In this document: positions 1-14,100 of the stretch, piece by piece | How positions within the stretch are numbered: position 1 is the first letter of the stretch | Layout: every line of letters starts with the position of its first letter | Assembly: GCF_030269925.1 (NCBI RefSeq) | Contig: NC_085110.1 | Span: 6,820,001 to 6,884,000 of the forward strand | Source of the DNA: Bombyx mori | Taxonomy: Eukaryota > Arthropoda > Insecta > Lepidoptera > Bombycidae | Reading direction: 5' to 3' | Length of the DNA: 64,000 bases | Position numbers and translations under genes: made by a program | The notes under the pieces: model-generated | Database searches by the model: none | Told to the model about the DNA's origin: nothing | The model's input: the letters and a program-made list of their open reading frames with translations, nothing else

Positions 1-824
1 ATTTGGTTACTTTGTTTAACGCATGATTTTTTCGGTATTATTGTTTGATAAATGTGAAGGCACTAAAAGCGTTTTAGTATAATGGTTCAGTCAAATCAGA
101 ATTCGAACGTTCGGTTTTAATTTCGACTAGGTTTGTAAAAACAACAATGTACTAATTTTCAATGGGAGTGATGTAATCAAGTAATTGTTTTGCATAAAAT
201 GTAAATAAACACAGTTCTTTACGTCATAATGTTGTATTTATTTCTCAAAATCCACAAAATAGCTTTCGTCAACAATATGCAATAGAACATAACATCTGAT
301 ATACATAATTATGTATTGTTAAAACGGCGATATGTTAACAGTAAATAGGGTTTGCAATCGAAACATGAAATTAGAAAATATTTTGCCATATTAGAAAATC
401 TTGACATATATTTTTTTAAGTTTATTGCCAACAACAAATATATTGTTTCTAATATTTAAATAAATGTATATTTACATTATATCCGAAATACGTTCAACTA
501 CAGAATCCATTTCACAGGAAATCAAGATCTATTTGTGCTTATTCCTAAAAGTTTTTGGCAGTGCTTTGTTGGAAACTTTTTCTATTGTTTGTAATATTAT
601 TTTTTTGCAATTATTTATTATATTTCTCTAGCGTTGTCGAATAATGTTCGTACGGTGCTGCAATTTGTAACAAAACCTTCGTCAGTCATTTTTGTTCAAA
701 AAATAATATATGCGAACGGTGCATTGACAATATTTCTTACACTTCGGGATGAAATTTATACGTGGCAAGACGTCTTTGAAGAGTATACTTCGTATTCGTG
801 AATTTTAATTGTATTACATACAGA
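1..824. other. Intergenic, nothing recognised
   Basis: AT-rich sequence with no open frame of interest on either strand and no repeat family seen elsewhere in the window. Confidence 0.6.
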
Positions 825-993
825 GTGCTTATTGCGAGTTTCTTAACGTTCTCGATAGCGTAAAAGTTAACCCTATTTTGTATGCAGTTGGGACGGCGCC
901 TCTAACGGCAAACGTACGCAAACGATCCCATTCCATTCAAATATGAGCTAACTTTTACGCTAACGAGAACGTTAAAAAACTCGCACTAAGCAC
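825..993. mobile_element. 169-bp MITE with ~45-bp terminal inverted repeats (copy 1)
   Basis: Left end gtgcttattgcgagtttc, then taacgttctcgatagcg and taaaagttaac; the right end is its reverse complement (gctaacttttacgctaac to gcactaagcac). Inner sequence is short and unique. Non-autonomous DNA-transposon derivative; superfamily not assigned because no clear target duplication is visible. Confidence 0.85.
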
Positions 994-1822
994 AATGATA
1001 GTAGGTAAATTTAACACAATAAAAAACTGTCTCGTCATATGTTTAATTAAGTCAGCTAAACTAATAACGAACATTATCTGTATTTTTTTTTTAAATAACA
1101 AACTGGATTTTTATATTAATAAGGCATCACTTTACAAAATAATTTAAAAGGCCTACAAATCGTATCAACAGAATAATAATTCCGAGTTTCGTTTTTGTTG
1201 ACAAATAGTACAGTTACCACCATACAGAAAAAAAAAATATCGAAGCACTTTTAAACATCGTAAAAATATTTTATTACACAATAACATTTATTGGCTTAAT
1301 ACACATAAATGTTTAAATTTTATAATAACACTAATAAGCAAAGGGAAATTAGACTAGAAAAATATCACAAACATAATTGTAAATATTATATTTCTCCTGT
1401 TCTAAGTATGTAGTAACCAACGGTACATGCATACAAAAATACTTCAAAATATAGTGATAACTAAAAATACACCTATTGTCCAACCATGCAGCGGGAAGAC
1501 AAAAAAACCGTCTAAATCGAATACTTTAATAAAAACTAAAATGTGTTATTAATTCTTAAATATACGAATGGAATGAATATGATTGTACTTTTTACCGACA
1601 ACGACTTATACGAATGAATCGATAAAGCTCCGATACCGTGTACATTGCTGCCATCTTATTCGGGAACATTTAGTGCTTAAAAAACTTGTTGTCATCTCAA
1701 GAGCTTTCAAACTACAAAAGCCTTATCGTTCCAAACTACAAATAAAAAAGGCACTATATAAAACGCTAAATACTTACTTCGAAAACCTAAGCGCGGATTT
1801 TTCTCGTCTTCTCATTTTCAGT

Positions 1823-1991
1823 GTGCCTAGTGCGAGTTATGTAACGTTCTCGATAGCGTAAAAGTTAACTCATATTTGTATGGAGTTGGAAAGTTTTCCT
1901 ACGTTTGCCGCTAGGGGCGCTATTCGAACTGCATACAAATTCGAGGTAACTTCTACGCTATGGAAAACGTTAAAAAACTCGCACTAAGCAC
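1823..1991. mobile_element. 169-bp MITE (copy 2)
   Basis: Same length, ends and inverted arms as the copy at 825-993 (gtgcctagtgcgag, then taacgttctcgatagcg; right end gttaaaaaactcgcactaag). The centres differ (tacgtttgccgctagggg), so the copies are diverged members of one family. Confidence 0.85.
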
Positions 1992-2046
1992 ATAGGTCGT
2001 TTATTCGGTAGTGTTCTTCAAACGAGGCTTGTGGAGAGTAATTTAC

Positions 2047-2153
2047 GGTAGGCAGCGGCTTGACTCTGCCCCTGCTGCAGTCCATGGGCGACGGTAACCA
2101 CTCGCCATCAGGTGGGCCGTATGCTCGTCTGCCTACAAGGGCTACAAAAAAAA
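2047..2153 (+). repeat. SINE-like repeat A
   Basis: About 107 bp: ggtaggcagcggcttgactc, catgggcgacggtaacc, catcaggtgggccgtatgct, ending in an A-run. Very common short interspersed family of this genome; the window holds eight copies. Confidence 0.85.
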
Positions 2154-3414
2154 GGATTGACACGTATGCTTTGTTGGCACTTCAGGTTAGGTTTGTGACA
2201 CAGTACCAAGAGCTTCAGTGTTAGTTTCAACGTTTTCTTGGTCTTCTCATATTTAGCAATAACTTGTGCAAAACAGGGCGGGATTTCAATAATTACTAAT
2301 AATTTACAAAATAAATTATCAAAGATTTGCAATCTATTTCTGAGACTACACAATATTGGCATTTGGCAACCCCAAACGACTTTAGTGATTAAAAAACAGT
2401 TTTTAAATCGTTCAAGCCAATACTAAAAAAAGTAATTTGAAAAATCTTTGGCCTATTTTATGTAGTATGTAGTAGCATTTTCAAATATATTTCGTTAATT
2501 ATCCAAAGTGACACGTAAATTATCACTGGTACCGCGTAGGTACTCTGTAGGGCTGTCTCAAGTAATGTCTCCTAATTTTTTTAAACGGATTTACAAAAGG
2601 CATCAAAACGGTGTTGGGCGATTATCGGTTTGGGAGGTTTAACAACAAAGGGATGTTCTTGTTCAGAATTTGTATATATGCAAGCTTATCTTGAAAATGT
2701 CGTAAGCGAGGTTCAGGCATCTGTCAAATATCGTGTGTTGATGATGTCTACCTACCACAATCGAAGCTAATAGACATCTTAACAATAACGCCACCGCCCC
2801 CTCAATAAATGGGCTCGAAGTACCCGCTATATTAGTATTTTAAAACGTATTCTGTCCTGACACGAATGCGAGACGTGTCTTCAGTTAAAGGATGCCAAAT
2901 AAAAGGAAGTCTTTAGTGAACACGTTGTGAAAAATCATTTAGAATTATATTCGAATCCGATTATAGGCGAATTAGTCGAATTAGTCGATTTAGCCCGACA
3001 ACACTGTGTCGCATCTCTAGGCCACGGCCGTTTCGATTCAAAATATTTTTCTAATTCGTTATGTTAAATAAATAATAACATTCGTTTTTATTAACAAATA
3101 TCCACAAATGAGAGTTTTTGAAAATATTGATAAATTGTCTTTTAAACATTCCATATTTTTCTTTGATCCTTTTCATAGCTTAAAAATGTACGCAAATAAT
3201 TTATAATATCATAAACTAACACGCCCTCGTTTTGACGTTCCTCTCTAGAAAATCAACGAATAACATTGAAATATTGAGGTTTGTAAAAATAATAAAAATA
3301 AAATTTGTTTGCCAATAAAAAAAATCTACTACAATATTAAGTTTTCAACAGATTAAGAGACGTAAGGTCGAATATCAATAATTCTAAATTGTATTTCACA
3401 TTTATCTGCGCATT

Positions 3415-3692
3415 TGAGTCGTCTATTATCAAAGGTGGCAATCTGTGCATTTGGACAAAAAAAAATTATTGATATGTCAATACAGATTGATTTGAATATA
3501 ATCGTCTCCTTCAAAGAATACGGTTCAAAACCTGCATTAAATAAAGGTTAATAGTTAACCTGTTATTTATCTAAGATGTCGTTCTGAAGAGTTTTGTGAC
3601 TACCGATGGAATACAAAGTCAATAATTCGTTTTTCTGATTTACCAATCATTGTCCAAAAGTCAGATTGCCGCCTTTGATAATAGTCGACTCA
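3415..3692. repeat. Inverted repeat with ~42-bp arms (hairpin or MITE)
   Basis: Arm 3415-3457 (gagtcgtctattatcaaagg, then tggcaatctg and ttggaca) is nearly the reverse complement of 3651-3692 (tgtccaaaag, tcagattgccgcctttgata, atagtcgactc). About 195 bp lie between. Probably a MITE remnant. Confidence 0.7.
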
Positions 3693-4209
3693 TTTATTAG
3701 TTTGACTTGTAGCTGTGTAACGGAATCTTTTTAAATAATTTACAACTTCAAAATGTTCGTATAACTTTAAATTTTACATAGGTATCAAGTACGGATTACA
3801 TTAAAATATTTTTTGATTGCATTAATGGGCAAACGAGGTTACAGCTAACCTGCTGTCAAGTTCCCGTAGATATCACAACTTCACGTACGTTGAAACATGA
3901 GGTCGAAATTTCGACTGTATTCTAATACGGTTTACAGTTCAAATCGGAATGCGTGACAGTTTCGCGACAGAAATAAGCGATAATTACCAATGCTGGAATA
4001 GGACGCCCTACCACTAGTTTACGAGTTTTGTGTAACACATTGACCTGAAAAAAAAGTTTTCGGATCCTCTGGGTCTACGTAGGGATTTTGCTTCTCTCTA
4101 TGTTTTTTTGTACCGTATATTCCATGGAGAGCGGTCTGAGAAATTGTTCGCGATGATCCCTACATCTCATTTTTCAAGCGAGGCTTGCGGAGAGTACTCT
4201 GGTACTTTT

Positions 4210-4328
4210 GGTAGGCAGCGGTTTGGCTTTGCTCCTGGTATTGCTGACGTCCATGAGCGACGGTAACCACTCACCATCAACTGGCCCGTAGACTCGTCTA
4301 CCTACAAAGGGCAAAGACAATAAAAAAA
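4210..4328 (+). repeat. SINE-like repeat A
   Basis: ggtaggcagcggtttggc to aataaaaaa, with ccatgagcgacggtaacc inside. Diverged copy. Confidence 0.8.
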
Positions 4329-4956
4329 TAGATAAAAACGGCTTAGTTATTCATACGTGTATACCTATACGTATTATTTAGAGTTTATTGATATATATTT
4401 TTTTCCAGAGGTTGATGCTCAAAGAAGAATACATTTTAAGAAACAAAAAAATTATAGATTCCACCTTCTGCCTCTGATGTCGGGCTTTGTGTTTAATATT
4501 ATCAAAATCTTAAAAATAAAACGTAACGCCTACATTTATTATCTACAAATAAATATATCTGTACATTTTCAAGTGCATCATATGACTTCGATTATAAATG
4601 TTTACAATTAGTTGCATGAAATATTCTTTTAAATCTGCACAGACGCATCGTCGTATATACAGGCGTTTGTACAGCTATAGTACCAACAACGATTGTTGAT
4701 ATTTACATTTGTGTGAGTGTGCCGCTCACGTTGACTGGATACATGCATATTTTTTTCATTTATATTACACAATAGTAATTACTAATATTTATGAAGTATC
4801 TCTTCTACCTTATTGATATAAGTAGTGATTAATTCGTTGGTGTATTGTTCTCTTCATAGCTACATTAAACTACCTTACGTAAAGTTCGTGTGTCGTTGTC
4901 CGGACTATAGTTGATCAGTCGTGTCTACAAACACCTGGGACCTGGCCGTTTAAAGC

Positions 4957-4962
4957 TTTATT
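4957..4962 (-). terminator. Polyadenylation signal of Golgin-97
   Basis: AATAAA on the minus strand, about 25 nt beyond the stop codon. If used, the 3' UTR is under about 60 nt, which is very short. Confidence 0.6.
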
Positions 4963-4987
4963 GTAACAGCGTCGTTGGCTCACTTGA

Positions 4988-5165
4988 TCAAGTGTTGGTG
5001 AGCGATGGGAACCAGGCGGAGAGGCCCGTTCGGGGAGGAAAGGCAGAGCGCAGGAGGGCCTCCTCGTGTGACGACAGCCTGAGCAAGACTGACAGAGCAC
5101 GAGTTAACTGTCTCGCTTCGAGTTCCCTTCCGGTTAGAAACCTTAGCACCACGTGCTTCAAGTAC
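4988..5165 (-). CDS. Golgin97: Golgin-97 exon 13: GRIP domain and stop
   Basis: Encodes YLKHVVLRFLTGRELEARQL, then a helix ALSVLLRLSSHEEALLRS, ending in TGA at 4988-4990. This is the GRIP domain, a roughly 45-residue dimeric helical module that binds Arl1-GTP at the trans-Golgi. The first codon is the invariant Tyr needed for Arl1 binding. Acceptor is ttgaattacag. The tail after the domain (PRTGLSAWFPSLTNT) keeps the aromatic residue seen near the C-terminus of mammalian golgin-97. Confidence 0.95.
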
Positions 5166-8100
5166 CTGTAATTCAAGATAAATAAAATTTGTATTTGCAT
5201 TGGTCTTTCATACATCGCCCGAATGAGCTGAAACTACAGATAGCACACGACTTATTTCGATAAGCCGGTTTGTATATTGACATTGATAGGGGCAGTACTG
5301 GGGGCGTGGCCAATCAGCCGACAATTGGAGTAACACATTGTTTTACACTCACCTTCTGCTAATATCTTGTTCTTCGGCCGAAGTCAGATCGGATTTGCTA
5401 CTTTGTAGTTCTCTTTGGAGTGTCTTCTTCATGTCAGATATTCGATTGTCTAAAGTCTTTATTTTCTGTATAAATACAAACACCGGCTTGAATTAAGACA
5501 TATATAAACTGTTAAAGCACGTAAACTTGCACAAGTCTAAACTTGTGCAAGTTTAGACTTGCACAAGTATATCGTTACTTAAACTTGCACAAGTACCTAT
5601 ATCGTTACGGGTATGGCTACCATTAGAAGGCGACTCGGTGTAGTACAAAGTTGCACTGGTGCAAATGGCCGGTGCAAGTAAAACTTCTTTAGGCGCGTTG
5701 AGAGTAAAATTTAACTCGCGACAGATTCATTACAGCTAGGGAGAATGGATACAATTTGGGAAGAGCGAGAGTGAGAAAATAGACAGAGCGTCTCGTGAAT
5801 CACACGACCATGGAGAGAGGGCAAGGACAAAGCGAGCTAGATCGTTTCTCTTATGCACAGCATTCTCTATTACAAGAGAAATTTGATTGAAGAAAACCAC
5901 AATACTACACATCGCAAAAGAAGTTTCACTTCTTTCACGTGCACCAAGTTGCACGCGCAACATTTGTTTTTTGTCAAATAGTTTTATCGCTGATCTTGAT
6001 CAGCACGTCGGTCTAGAGATATTCAGTACTCGAACGATGTCCATGTTCGATTGCTGGTCAGAGCCAAGTGCGGTATAATGCAAGAAGCATATTCTAACCC
6101 ATAGATAGTAAACACATAAATTAGTTATAGATAAGCAACTCAAGCACTCAACAAAAATATTTACGGTCGTCGGCCACTAGATGGCTTCGCTTCGATAAGT
6201 TTCTCATTACTCCTGTAGATGGCAGTAACATATCACCGATATTATATTTTATTTTTTAAGAAGGATTTTGTAAGTTTTCAGAAACCACGTGTTGATAAAA
6301 TTTAATCAATTTGTCTATCTATACCAAACAAAGACATGTTGAATGTTTTTTTTTTCTGTGTTTAGTTATACATTAATCAAATGGCTTAACTTTAACAACT
6401 TAAAAGTTTAGGGGCATCCGCTACAAGACGTCACTAGCTTCCGTACAAAAAAATTATTTGACTTAAAGTATCGCAGTTTCAGTATCCTGTTCCAACCGGA
6501 ACCGTTTGATACGTTCGTTTATACGTTAGATATAGGCGTTACAAAATTTTGAGGCTTCGGCAACTACTTTAGCTAAGGGGGTCCGTGAGCTCGTCTGAGA
6601 AAAAATAAATATATCTGTAGGCTCTTCTGTGATATCGATTCTGAGAGCGGTCAATAAACTGGCAGTGAGCTCGTCTACCTATCTAAGCAATAAAAAAAAA
6701 AGACAAATGATGGAAAGTTATGCAATCCAGGCGCCTTAGTAAACGAAATTGATATAATTAATTCAGTGTGTCGCGTAGGGCACCGGTGATCTACACGGCA
6801 TTAAAAGGGTTAAAAACATCGAATTATTAATGCTGATACAAAATAAAACGGACCTTTAATTACAAAGATAAATGTCGCGTATTAGGCAAAATGTCGCTTA
6901 AACCATATATCCTTTCACCCCTCGATATAATAACGCAGTGGTAGCAGCGCGTTAGCTATACGCAACGGAGTACATACCTTATTTTTATCACAGATTTCAG
7001 TTTCTAATTCTTGTATAGTACTTTTTAGTGTAGCCTCGCTCTCTGTTAGTTCGTGTATCCTTTTGTTTAACGCTTCAATTTCTTTCTTACGCGTTTCTTC
7101 ACTTTGTTTTATTAACATGCATTCTGCTTGGTTCTGAAAAAAAAAAATCGCTTTTATTTACTTTAACGATTATAACGGTTAACATAAACACTAACTAACC
7201 TCATTAATCGCTGCAATTCTAAAAAAGATAAAGCTACAGAAAATTTATTGCGGTGTACTATTAACTATACATTAATTATTTCAAAAATACATACAATAAA
7301 TAGGTTTACATATAATATGAAATCACTATATGATTTACATATCATTAAACTTACATCTATACTAATATAAAAATCTACAGTGGTTTTTACGGATGTTCCG
7401 TTATAACTACTGAACCATGCATCCGATTGACTTGAAACTTGGTATCCATGTAGAAAATACATGTACTAAATGGATAGGCTGATAATATTTATATGAGTGT
7501 TGGACTCCCTACACCAGTTGTGGGGGCGTTAATGATGAGAATCTTTGTCGGGGTGAGAAATAATAATGTTAATTTTAAATGCCCAGCGAAGCGGACGGGT
7601 ACAGCTAGTACGCTTATAAAACCAAGAGTATGAAAATTTGTATGAAAAAGTGATATTCTTTACCTCTCGATGCTGAGATATAAGTCCCTCCAACTCTGTT
7701 ATCTTTGCTTTGAGGTCAGCGATCTCGGTCTCCTGGTACCTGACGTTGCACTGGCCCATCTCTATTGTCTGCGACATGTGAGCATTCCGTAGCAAGGCTT
7801 CGTCTTTCTCGCGTTTTTCTCTGTAGGTTTCAGATCAGACCATTTTATAATGAATTATTGCAATGGCGTGTATCTATCGAATACCTAATAAACAAAAGTC
7901 GGCCTCTGACGACTTTTAACACAGCCGACATTATGCAAATTGTGTCACAGCCAAAAGGATGAATTCAATAGTGTACTGGCTTTTTTTATATTTATGTGAA
8001 ATATTAATGTGTATAGATTTTATCCAGTAATAAATAAATAAAAAGATCAAACGGATCCATTCGGTAGAAGATCTTTAGTTTGTAATAATAGTTTACAAGC

Positions 8101-11100
8101 GTGTTTAAGATTTTCAAACCGATAGACACAAGCCGAGACGAGTTTCACACCGGATCTTCTCAGTGGGTCGCGATTCCGATCCGGGGTAGATTCAACCAAG
8201 CACTACTCTTGCTAGGGCTAGTGATCGCAGATTTTCTCAGATTGAGCGCACCAGCTCACCTACCAATCCGCGTATCTGGCATAGCAGCTAAAATAGGCCC
8301 TTATACCAGTGAACAGGTAGGCAAAAAAGTATTTTCAGGAAAACGTCAAAAGTGGAGGTAGCTTATTAACTTAAAATTATTTATTTATATGACTTTTTGG
8401 CGGGAACGCGAGGAGTGAAGTTGTGTGATTTGTTTTATTTTGTCTATTTAGTGTTTCTTCGGGCTTAAATGTGTAATAATGGTGGTTTATTAACCGTTTA
8501 ATATCTGTGAAAGTGCACAAATGTGGGAAAATGAAACAAAGCCGCTGGACGTAACTTCTCGGGATCCTCCAAAAAGTCCACTGAAAAATCTTAGTAAATG
8601 ACCACCATTTTACTGAGATTAGATTTCATCTCATATCATCTCATTTAATTTCATCCCAGTTGATTAATGTCTCAAATTAATCATTTTCATTTCATTTCCC
8701 TCCATAATATCATTTTTCATAAAATTAAGAATATAGATTAAAATAAGACATGACTTAAAGGTCTCAGTTACAAGGTCATAAAATCTCTTAAAAAAAATAT
8801 ATATTTATATATAAGATATAAAAAATACCAATTGGTATTTATGTTATTTTTTATATTTTTAGGTAAGGTTCTATAAAAGGTTTCATCGGAAAATATTCAA
8901 TTGTCGGTAATAATAACACCTATCCATTTGAAAATTTGTTAACAAACTTATGTTTTATGTACATGTGTCGTGGAATTAGATTGATATAATTTATATGTTA
9001 GTGGAACAGTGAGAGTTGCGAATTTAAATATTTTAGACAATATCTCAAAATATATTTCAATTTATATTCACACACGTGTAATATATACGAACTTTCAATG
9101 GTATTAACACGTTTATTTAAAGTAAGAATATAAATAACATCAACTTTCATTTGCACGCTGAATTTCGTTTTGTAACAATTAGATAGAAATTATCTAATTA
9201 TTGTGAATTTAATTGCTTTAATAATACATAGTATGTTAAGCGATTAACACTTTTCGCTCATTTGCTATTTTAGCGTGCAAAATTTGATATTAAAAATATG
9301 TGGGTTTTGGCGTGCGAAGACTATTCTCAATTCATTTTATGTTTGCATTTACATATTTTTAAAGAAGAAGAACAGACGCTATTACGTGACGTTAAATGAT
9401 TACAAAACTACATTGTCACGCAGTTTAGCTTAAATCTTAGAAGGAAAATCTTCTAACGTAAATGCTTTTATTTTTTACTGGTGGTCGGTACCACCGCCCT
9501 GCCTATTTCTGCCGTGAAGCAGTAATGCGTTTCGGTTTGAAGGGTGAGGCAGCCGTTGTGCTATACTGAAACCTTAGAACTCATATCTTAAGATGGGTGG
9601 CGGCATTTAGGTTGGAGATCTATGGGCTCCAGCAACCACTTAACATCAGGTAGGCCGTGATCTCGTCCACCCATCTAAGCAATAAATAAAAGACATCGAG
9701 ACACGAGTTAAAAATTTCAACTGTCTAGTATGACGGCTGGCCCTACCTCTCGAACGAGAACACATGATTGCTTTGCGATAGAAATAGACATGGGTTTTTT
9801 TTTTTTGAAGGAGTGATTACTGGTGGACCTAAGGCCTTTCCAGTTACACCAGGACAGGTGGACGAACAAAAACAGCTGCCCGAGCGCCTCTGAAGGAGAC
9901 CTAACAACTCTCTGAGAAGAACTCAGCGGGCTGATGCATGGGTTAGGTTGCACGTCGAACTCTTTGCCGAGTGGAACACGACGGTACGAGTACGGTTACC
10001 GGGTGCCCGAGCTTGCCCCTAGTGTTAGAGCTGAAGGTGTCTAATGCAAAGGTTATTGGATCTGATGGATCCGTAAGCACGTGAGAATGGGGGTTATCAG
10101 CCGTCAGTAATTATGAAAATGTAACATGTTAGCAGGTCTGATTTTTCGTGATTTCATTAGACGTCAAGGTCTGCCCGAGGTTATTATATTTTTTTTTTTT
10201 TTTTTTTTTTTATTGCTTAGATGGGTGGACGAGCTCACAGCCCACCTGGTGTTAAGTGGTTACTGGAGCCCATAGACATCCACAACGTAAATGCGCCACC
10301 CACCTTGAGATACAAGTTCTAAGGTCTCATGTATAGTTACAACAGTTATATTAAGTACATATACTATTCAACAAACTCCATTGCCGAATTCTGTCTTGTT
10401 CGAATACACGACGTACTTCGACAGTCCGATTGACTATTGGTAATAGATGCCTTGTTGTCAGATTAGTCGAAATTTAGACGATCGTGCACATAGAGGATTC
10501 TCCTACTTCACCACATGTGACGTCATGTGAGGTATCAATAAACAATGTTACCATAGACCATGCACTAATATTCAACGGTAAGTCACATAGAACTTGGACT
10601 ATGATTATTCTTAAATTTTATTTAGTTATTAAAAATATCATTATTATTATTATACAAAAACAAATCGAATCATGATATAGATTTAATTAAGATCCCTGGT
10701 AATACATTTTTAATTTGCTTTGTAATTGGTATACGATCACCTATTAAGATATTACGTAGAAGACATTATTTAAATAATACATTAAATATGGCATTAGTAG
10801 TATCATTTGAATTTTAAAGTACGTCCAATTTCATAATAAACAGCGTCTGTCTACATTATTGTCTTATTTTGGCACACATTACAACAAATAGGTGGTAGTA
10901 CAGTTGTTTTGAGGGACTTGGCGAATGAAAAAGTAAGAGATTTTTTAAAAGAATTCAAATCGTATCTAGATGATAATTACTCAACATAATAAGGTTTTTT
11001 TTACGAAAACGCATTTAATCATTTTACCTATAATAACACTCATGAAACGACCATAGCAGCAATTCCTGTCTCCATTTTCGACGCGATCCAAACACTAACC

Positions 11101-14100
11101 CATTAGATGCAAATTACGGAGCAGAACTACATGTAATATTAATAATATACATAAAATGACATATAACATTAACAAAAAAGCGGGAATAGACTGATGACAC
11201 TTACTTCTCGAACTTTCTCTGCATATCTACGTAATCGTGTTGCATCTCGTTCACAACGGAGTTCAGGTGGTTGACTTCTGCTTTCTGCTCGTCGTACAGC
11301 CTGTTAGATTTATCCACCTTCTCTTGCAGTATCTTCACTAATATACGCTCATTCTCAAGGGACTCATGCATCTGCCGGTTTTCCTCGTTCAATTCTTCTA
11401 TCCGATTTTCCAACTCCATTGTCTTCTCCTAAAATAATATTAATTATATTATTTTCAACGAATGTTATTTGTTACGTAGTCACCAACATGTAGACGGGTT
11501 CCTATATGCGCCGCGTAGTTACCAGGACTTTACGTACATTAAGGTAATTGAGACGAGAGTGAGCGAAATTTCTGCGGCGAAGCAATCGCAGCGCGTAAGA
11601 GAATGAAGAACGGGTTATAACAGTAATCCCGCCTGTTGTCCACACTGAACTTCAATCCAACCTCTCGAGATGGGCAGGAGCATTTGCGAAGTGGCTTCTA
11701 TGGGCTTTGTTAACTAATAACTGAAGATGGGCCACGAGTGCGCTTTTCCATCTACACCATTAATAAAATACAACTTCTTAAATAAAAGTAAATTCATCAG
11801 CTGACGACCGCTTAGGTATATTTTTTATTCATGCAAAAGAAATGCAGTGTTCGTGTAATCAGTTATGATTATTTATTAGCTTATGTCACATACGAATTTG
11901 CGGTATAAACGCAACTGACCCGCTTATGTAAATACAGGGTGTAAAGAAATATATGTCAGCGGAAAATATGTAATAATAATTTTAACTTGGAACCCAATGC
12001 TAACTATCTTTGTATTTGAGATACGTATAATCGAACAACTGTATTATCCGTATCATCATCATCGAACGGTAGGCGCTATCTCAGTCACATATTAATTATT
12101 CAGTTTCAAACAAACATTCACTGAAGCGATATAAAGTTTCAAACTTGGGTTTACGTATCAAACAAACGTGCTCAATGCCAAAACTAAACAGAATCTATTA
12201 CTTTCTAGTATCGTCACAAGTAACTTAAAACACGAATAAATAAAAAATTCTAACATACCATGTTTTTATTTAAATAAATAAAAAAACAAATCACTGTCAA
12301 GACACCACAGATTACTGGCAAGAAGCTAAAATAAATACGGTAAATATTTCACAAAGAGCACGGACAACTGTATCGGCGGCCGGCGATACATTCACCAGCA
12401 TTCACCAATGTGACAGGCCAGGACTAGTTTCACTCAATGAAGTAGGAAACCTATGGAAATGAAACGTCATCCAAAATTTCGTGCCACTGTGACGTCATCT
12501 GGCCACAAAACATGGCGGCTTTAGTGCTGTTACAAAAGATTTCAATGTTATCAGGTTTTATCGATAAACGTTCTTGGCTCATTTTATTTTAAATATTGTT
12601 GAGTATTATTTATTTGTAGAATTTATACTTTAATGGGAAGTAATTATATTGTTATGTGCAAATATGATATGATTTAGATGGGTGAAATCTAAGACAAGTT
12701 CGTCCTTCGAATTTGCCAAGTAAACGATATGATGATTTTTAAAAGTTGCTACACTGATTTTATAAAGTTGTCGTTTGTTGCAAAACAAAAAGATATGGCG
12801 TAGTTCAAAGCCATCAGCCCATTTCTAGCATGCTAAATGTTATCGTATTTTGAGTACGTGTTTTTCTTAGACTATAACAATCTATTTTAATTGTTTTGCT
12901 GACTCTAAAGTCCGTAACATACTACCGCAGCGCACCCCAAGGAAGGTGCGCCGCACCATTTGAATCACTTTCGCTTGAGAGTGATTAAAATTTAAAACTT
13001 ATCAAGGGACCGCGTGAAAAAAAAAACACCTACAGAACCTTTATTCATTAATTACAAACGTCATTCCTTGTGACTTCCTCTCTAAAATCACTTAATTATT
13101 AAATATTTAACAAATTTACAATAGTGTTTTACTCACTGCGGAATAAAACTATTTTATTTAAATAGTTCCGAAGAGATTTTGTCGGTAGCCTTTTTCCCGA
13201 AATATCTAAACAGAATGTCTAAATATGTTTTGGTGACATATTTTAAAGTGGTATTTATGATTAGTGTCATGATCAATAGATTCCGACCGAAAAATGGATT
13301 TTTCGGATGAGGGCTCCATAATGAATTTAAATACATATAGATAATAGTTTTAGGGCATCGACTTTCTTGAGATCCTATAAAATACGTTTTAATTATTATT
13401 TTTGTATGTTTTAAGCATGATAAATTATGAAATTTTATATAATCAATCATATTAAATCGATATCAAAGTCAATAAATAATGTACAACCCAAAACAGACGG
13501 CTGAACTGACGTAACAATGACATTTGGCGCGCTAAACATGGCGGATTTTCGGCCTCATTAGACGGAGACGGAGATATTTACGTATATTCATGTTTCATTT
13601 TATGTACGCACTGAAATACTGTTATATTGTTTTCCTGCGAGTTAAAGTGCTGAGTAAGAACGAGATAGATATATGTTTATGTGTGTGCCTTCAAAATGGG
13701 TGCTATTTATATAAGCAATTGTACGTATAGAACAATATGTCGTGTCCCTATTATATAGGTCTATGGTTTCACTCGATTACAACATTTCCATAAAACGCAT
13801 TACCTTCGCGACTTGCAAATTTGGCGCGTTAATAACATTTGTCTGTTGGAAAGCATTTTTATTTGTAGCGCATTTTTTTAATAATTAAATTACTAAAATC
13901 TGTCTTAATGAGATTATTTGTTAACCGTAACCTTATTGTCACTAAACTCTTTGTTAGAATAATTTAGTTTTGATAGCAGGGACGAGTTCAAAAATTAATC
14001 TATGGCATTTAATTAAATCTGACGGCCCCCTTCCATATGTGATTGTAAACCAACACGTTTTAAATTTAATATTAAAAAACACCACTCACCGAAAATCAAC

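Larger units (their letters stand above)
2154..4956. other. Intergenic spacer downstream of Golgin-97
   Basis: Apart from the listed repeats nothing coding is visible. About 2565-2830 resembles 28770-28910 in parts (tatatatgcaagcttatctt, ctgtcaaatatc), so it is probably another old interspersed repeat. Confidence 0.55.

Noticed and set aside
5508..5597. CRISPR-like array
   Set aside because: The repeats are 12-bp palindromes without uniform spacers, and this is an animal genome.
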